Source of the DNA: Hyphomicrobiales bacterium
GTDB taxonomy: Bacteria; Pseudomonadota; Alphaproteobacteria; Rhizobiales; Aestuariivirgaceae
Length of the DNA stretch: 5,910 nt
Direction of reading: 5' to 3'
Assembly: GCA_027031305.1 (NCBI GenBank)
Contig: JALVRJ010000122.1
Location: forward strand, 1 to 5,910
Part shown: piece after piece, positions 5,853 to 5,910 of the stretch
How the letters are laid out: every line of letters begins with the position of its first letter
Numbering within the stretch: the first letter of the stretch is position 1
Notes under the pieces: generated by a model
Seen by the model: the letters and a program-made list of their open reading frames with translations, nothing else
Databases searched by the model: none
Told to the model about the DNA's origin: nothing
Made by a program: the position numbers and the translations under genes

Positions 5853-5881
5853 TCGACAGGACGGTCGTTTTCTGCTATCTC
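5853..5881 (+). promoter_or_regulatory. Candidate promoter for a gene beyond the window
   Basis: TCGACAG (5853-5859), then 14 bases, then GCTATCTC (5874-5881) resembles the alphaproteobacterial TTGaCgS-N10-14-GCTANAWC pattern, with one mismatch in the -10. It lies in a stretch that is more AT-rich than its surroundings and has no credible gene on either strand (5792-5910). The expected start of transcription is near 5888. The sequence is seen; activity is inferred. Confidence 0.4.
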
Positions 5882-5895
5882 CCGCCCAGCCCTGC

Positions 5896-5902
5896 GGGGA
5901 GG
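5896..5902 (+). promoter_or_regulatory. Shine-Dalgarno-like site at the window end
   Basis: GGGGAGG is a strong ribosome binding site match, downstream of the candidate promoter at 5853-5881 and 8 bases before the window edge. A start codon at about 5911 would therefore be well spaced. The same bases can also pair with TCCCC (5906-5910) in a five-pair stem with loop GGCTT, which could mask the site. The window ends here, so neither reading can be confirmed. Confidence 0.35.
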
Positions 5903-5910
5903 CTTTCCCC

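Noticed and set aside
5854..5871. A possible terminator CGAC-N6-GTCG followed by TTTT.
   Set aside because: The stem has only four base pairs and the U-tract is short. It also overlaps the candidate promoter, so it is too weak to list as a terminator.

Overview
The window is GC-rich chromosomal DNA, by eye well above 60% GC. It is packed with six housekeeping genes and contains no mobile element, CRISPR array, tRNA, rRNA or phage-like gene that I can see. Protein style (the alphaproteobacterial forms of ComF, Cca and the Nit-type amidase), the gene order comF-grxC-amidase, and -10 elements resembling the Caulobacter-type GCTANAWC consensus all point to an alphaproteobacterium. I cannot name the genus.

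Region 1 (about 1-1852, plus strand) holds the two committed steps from chorismate to p-aminobenzoate for folate synthesis. The gene pabB enters the window without its 5' end and stops at 1055. A fold-type IV PLP enzyme, PabC, follows and ends at 1852. The stretch between the end of PabB and the first recognisable PabC residue (about 1056-1220) has poor coding character and several candidate starts. PabC also looks like the C-terminal domain of PabB-PabC fusions rather than the E. coli stand-alone type.

Region 2 (1856-3717, minus strand) is a two-gene operon. A CoA-pyrophosphatase-type Nudix hydrolase is transcribed first and overlaps the CCA-adding tRNA nucleotidyltransferase gene by an ATGA. 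It converges on pabC with only 3 bp between the stop codons.

Region 3 (3718-3770) is a short divergent control region. It contains a near-symmetrical -10 sequence (GCTATAAC) that could serve both directions.

Region 4 (3771-5791, plus strand) is comF, grxC (glutaredoxin 3, CPYC) and a nitrilase-superfamily amidase of the Nit1/deaminated-glutathione type. The last two suggest a glutathione-linked theme. After the amidase, 119 bases carry no gene but hold a candidate promoter and a ribosome binding site aimed at a gene starting just beyond the window.

I found no new defence, mobile or biosynthetic system. The points worth a second look are small-scale: the shared divergent promoter, a possibly leaderless Nudix mRNA, the pabB/pabC junction, and some start-site and leader details.
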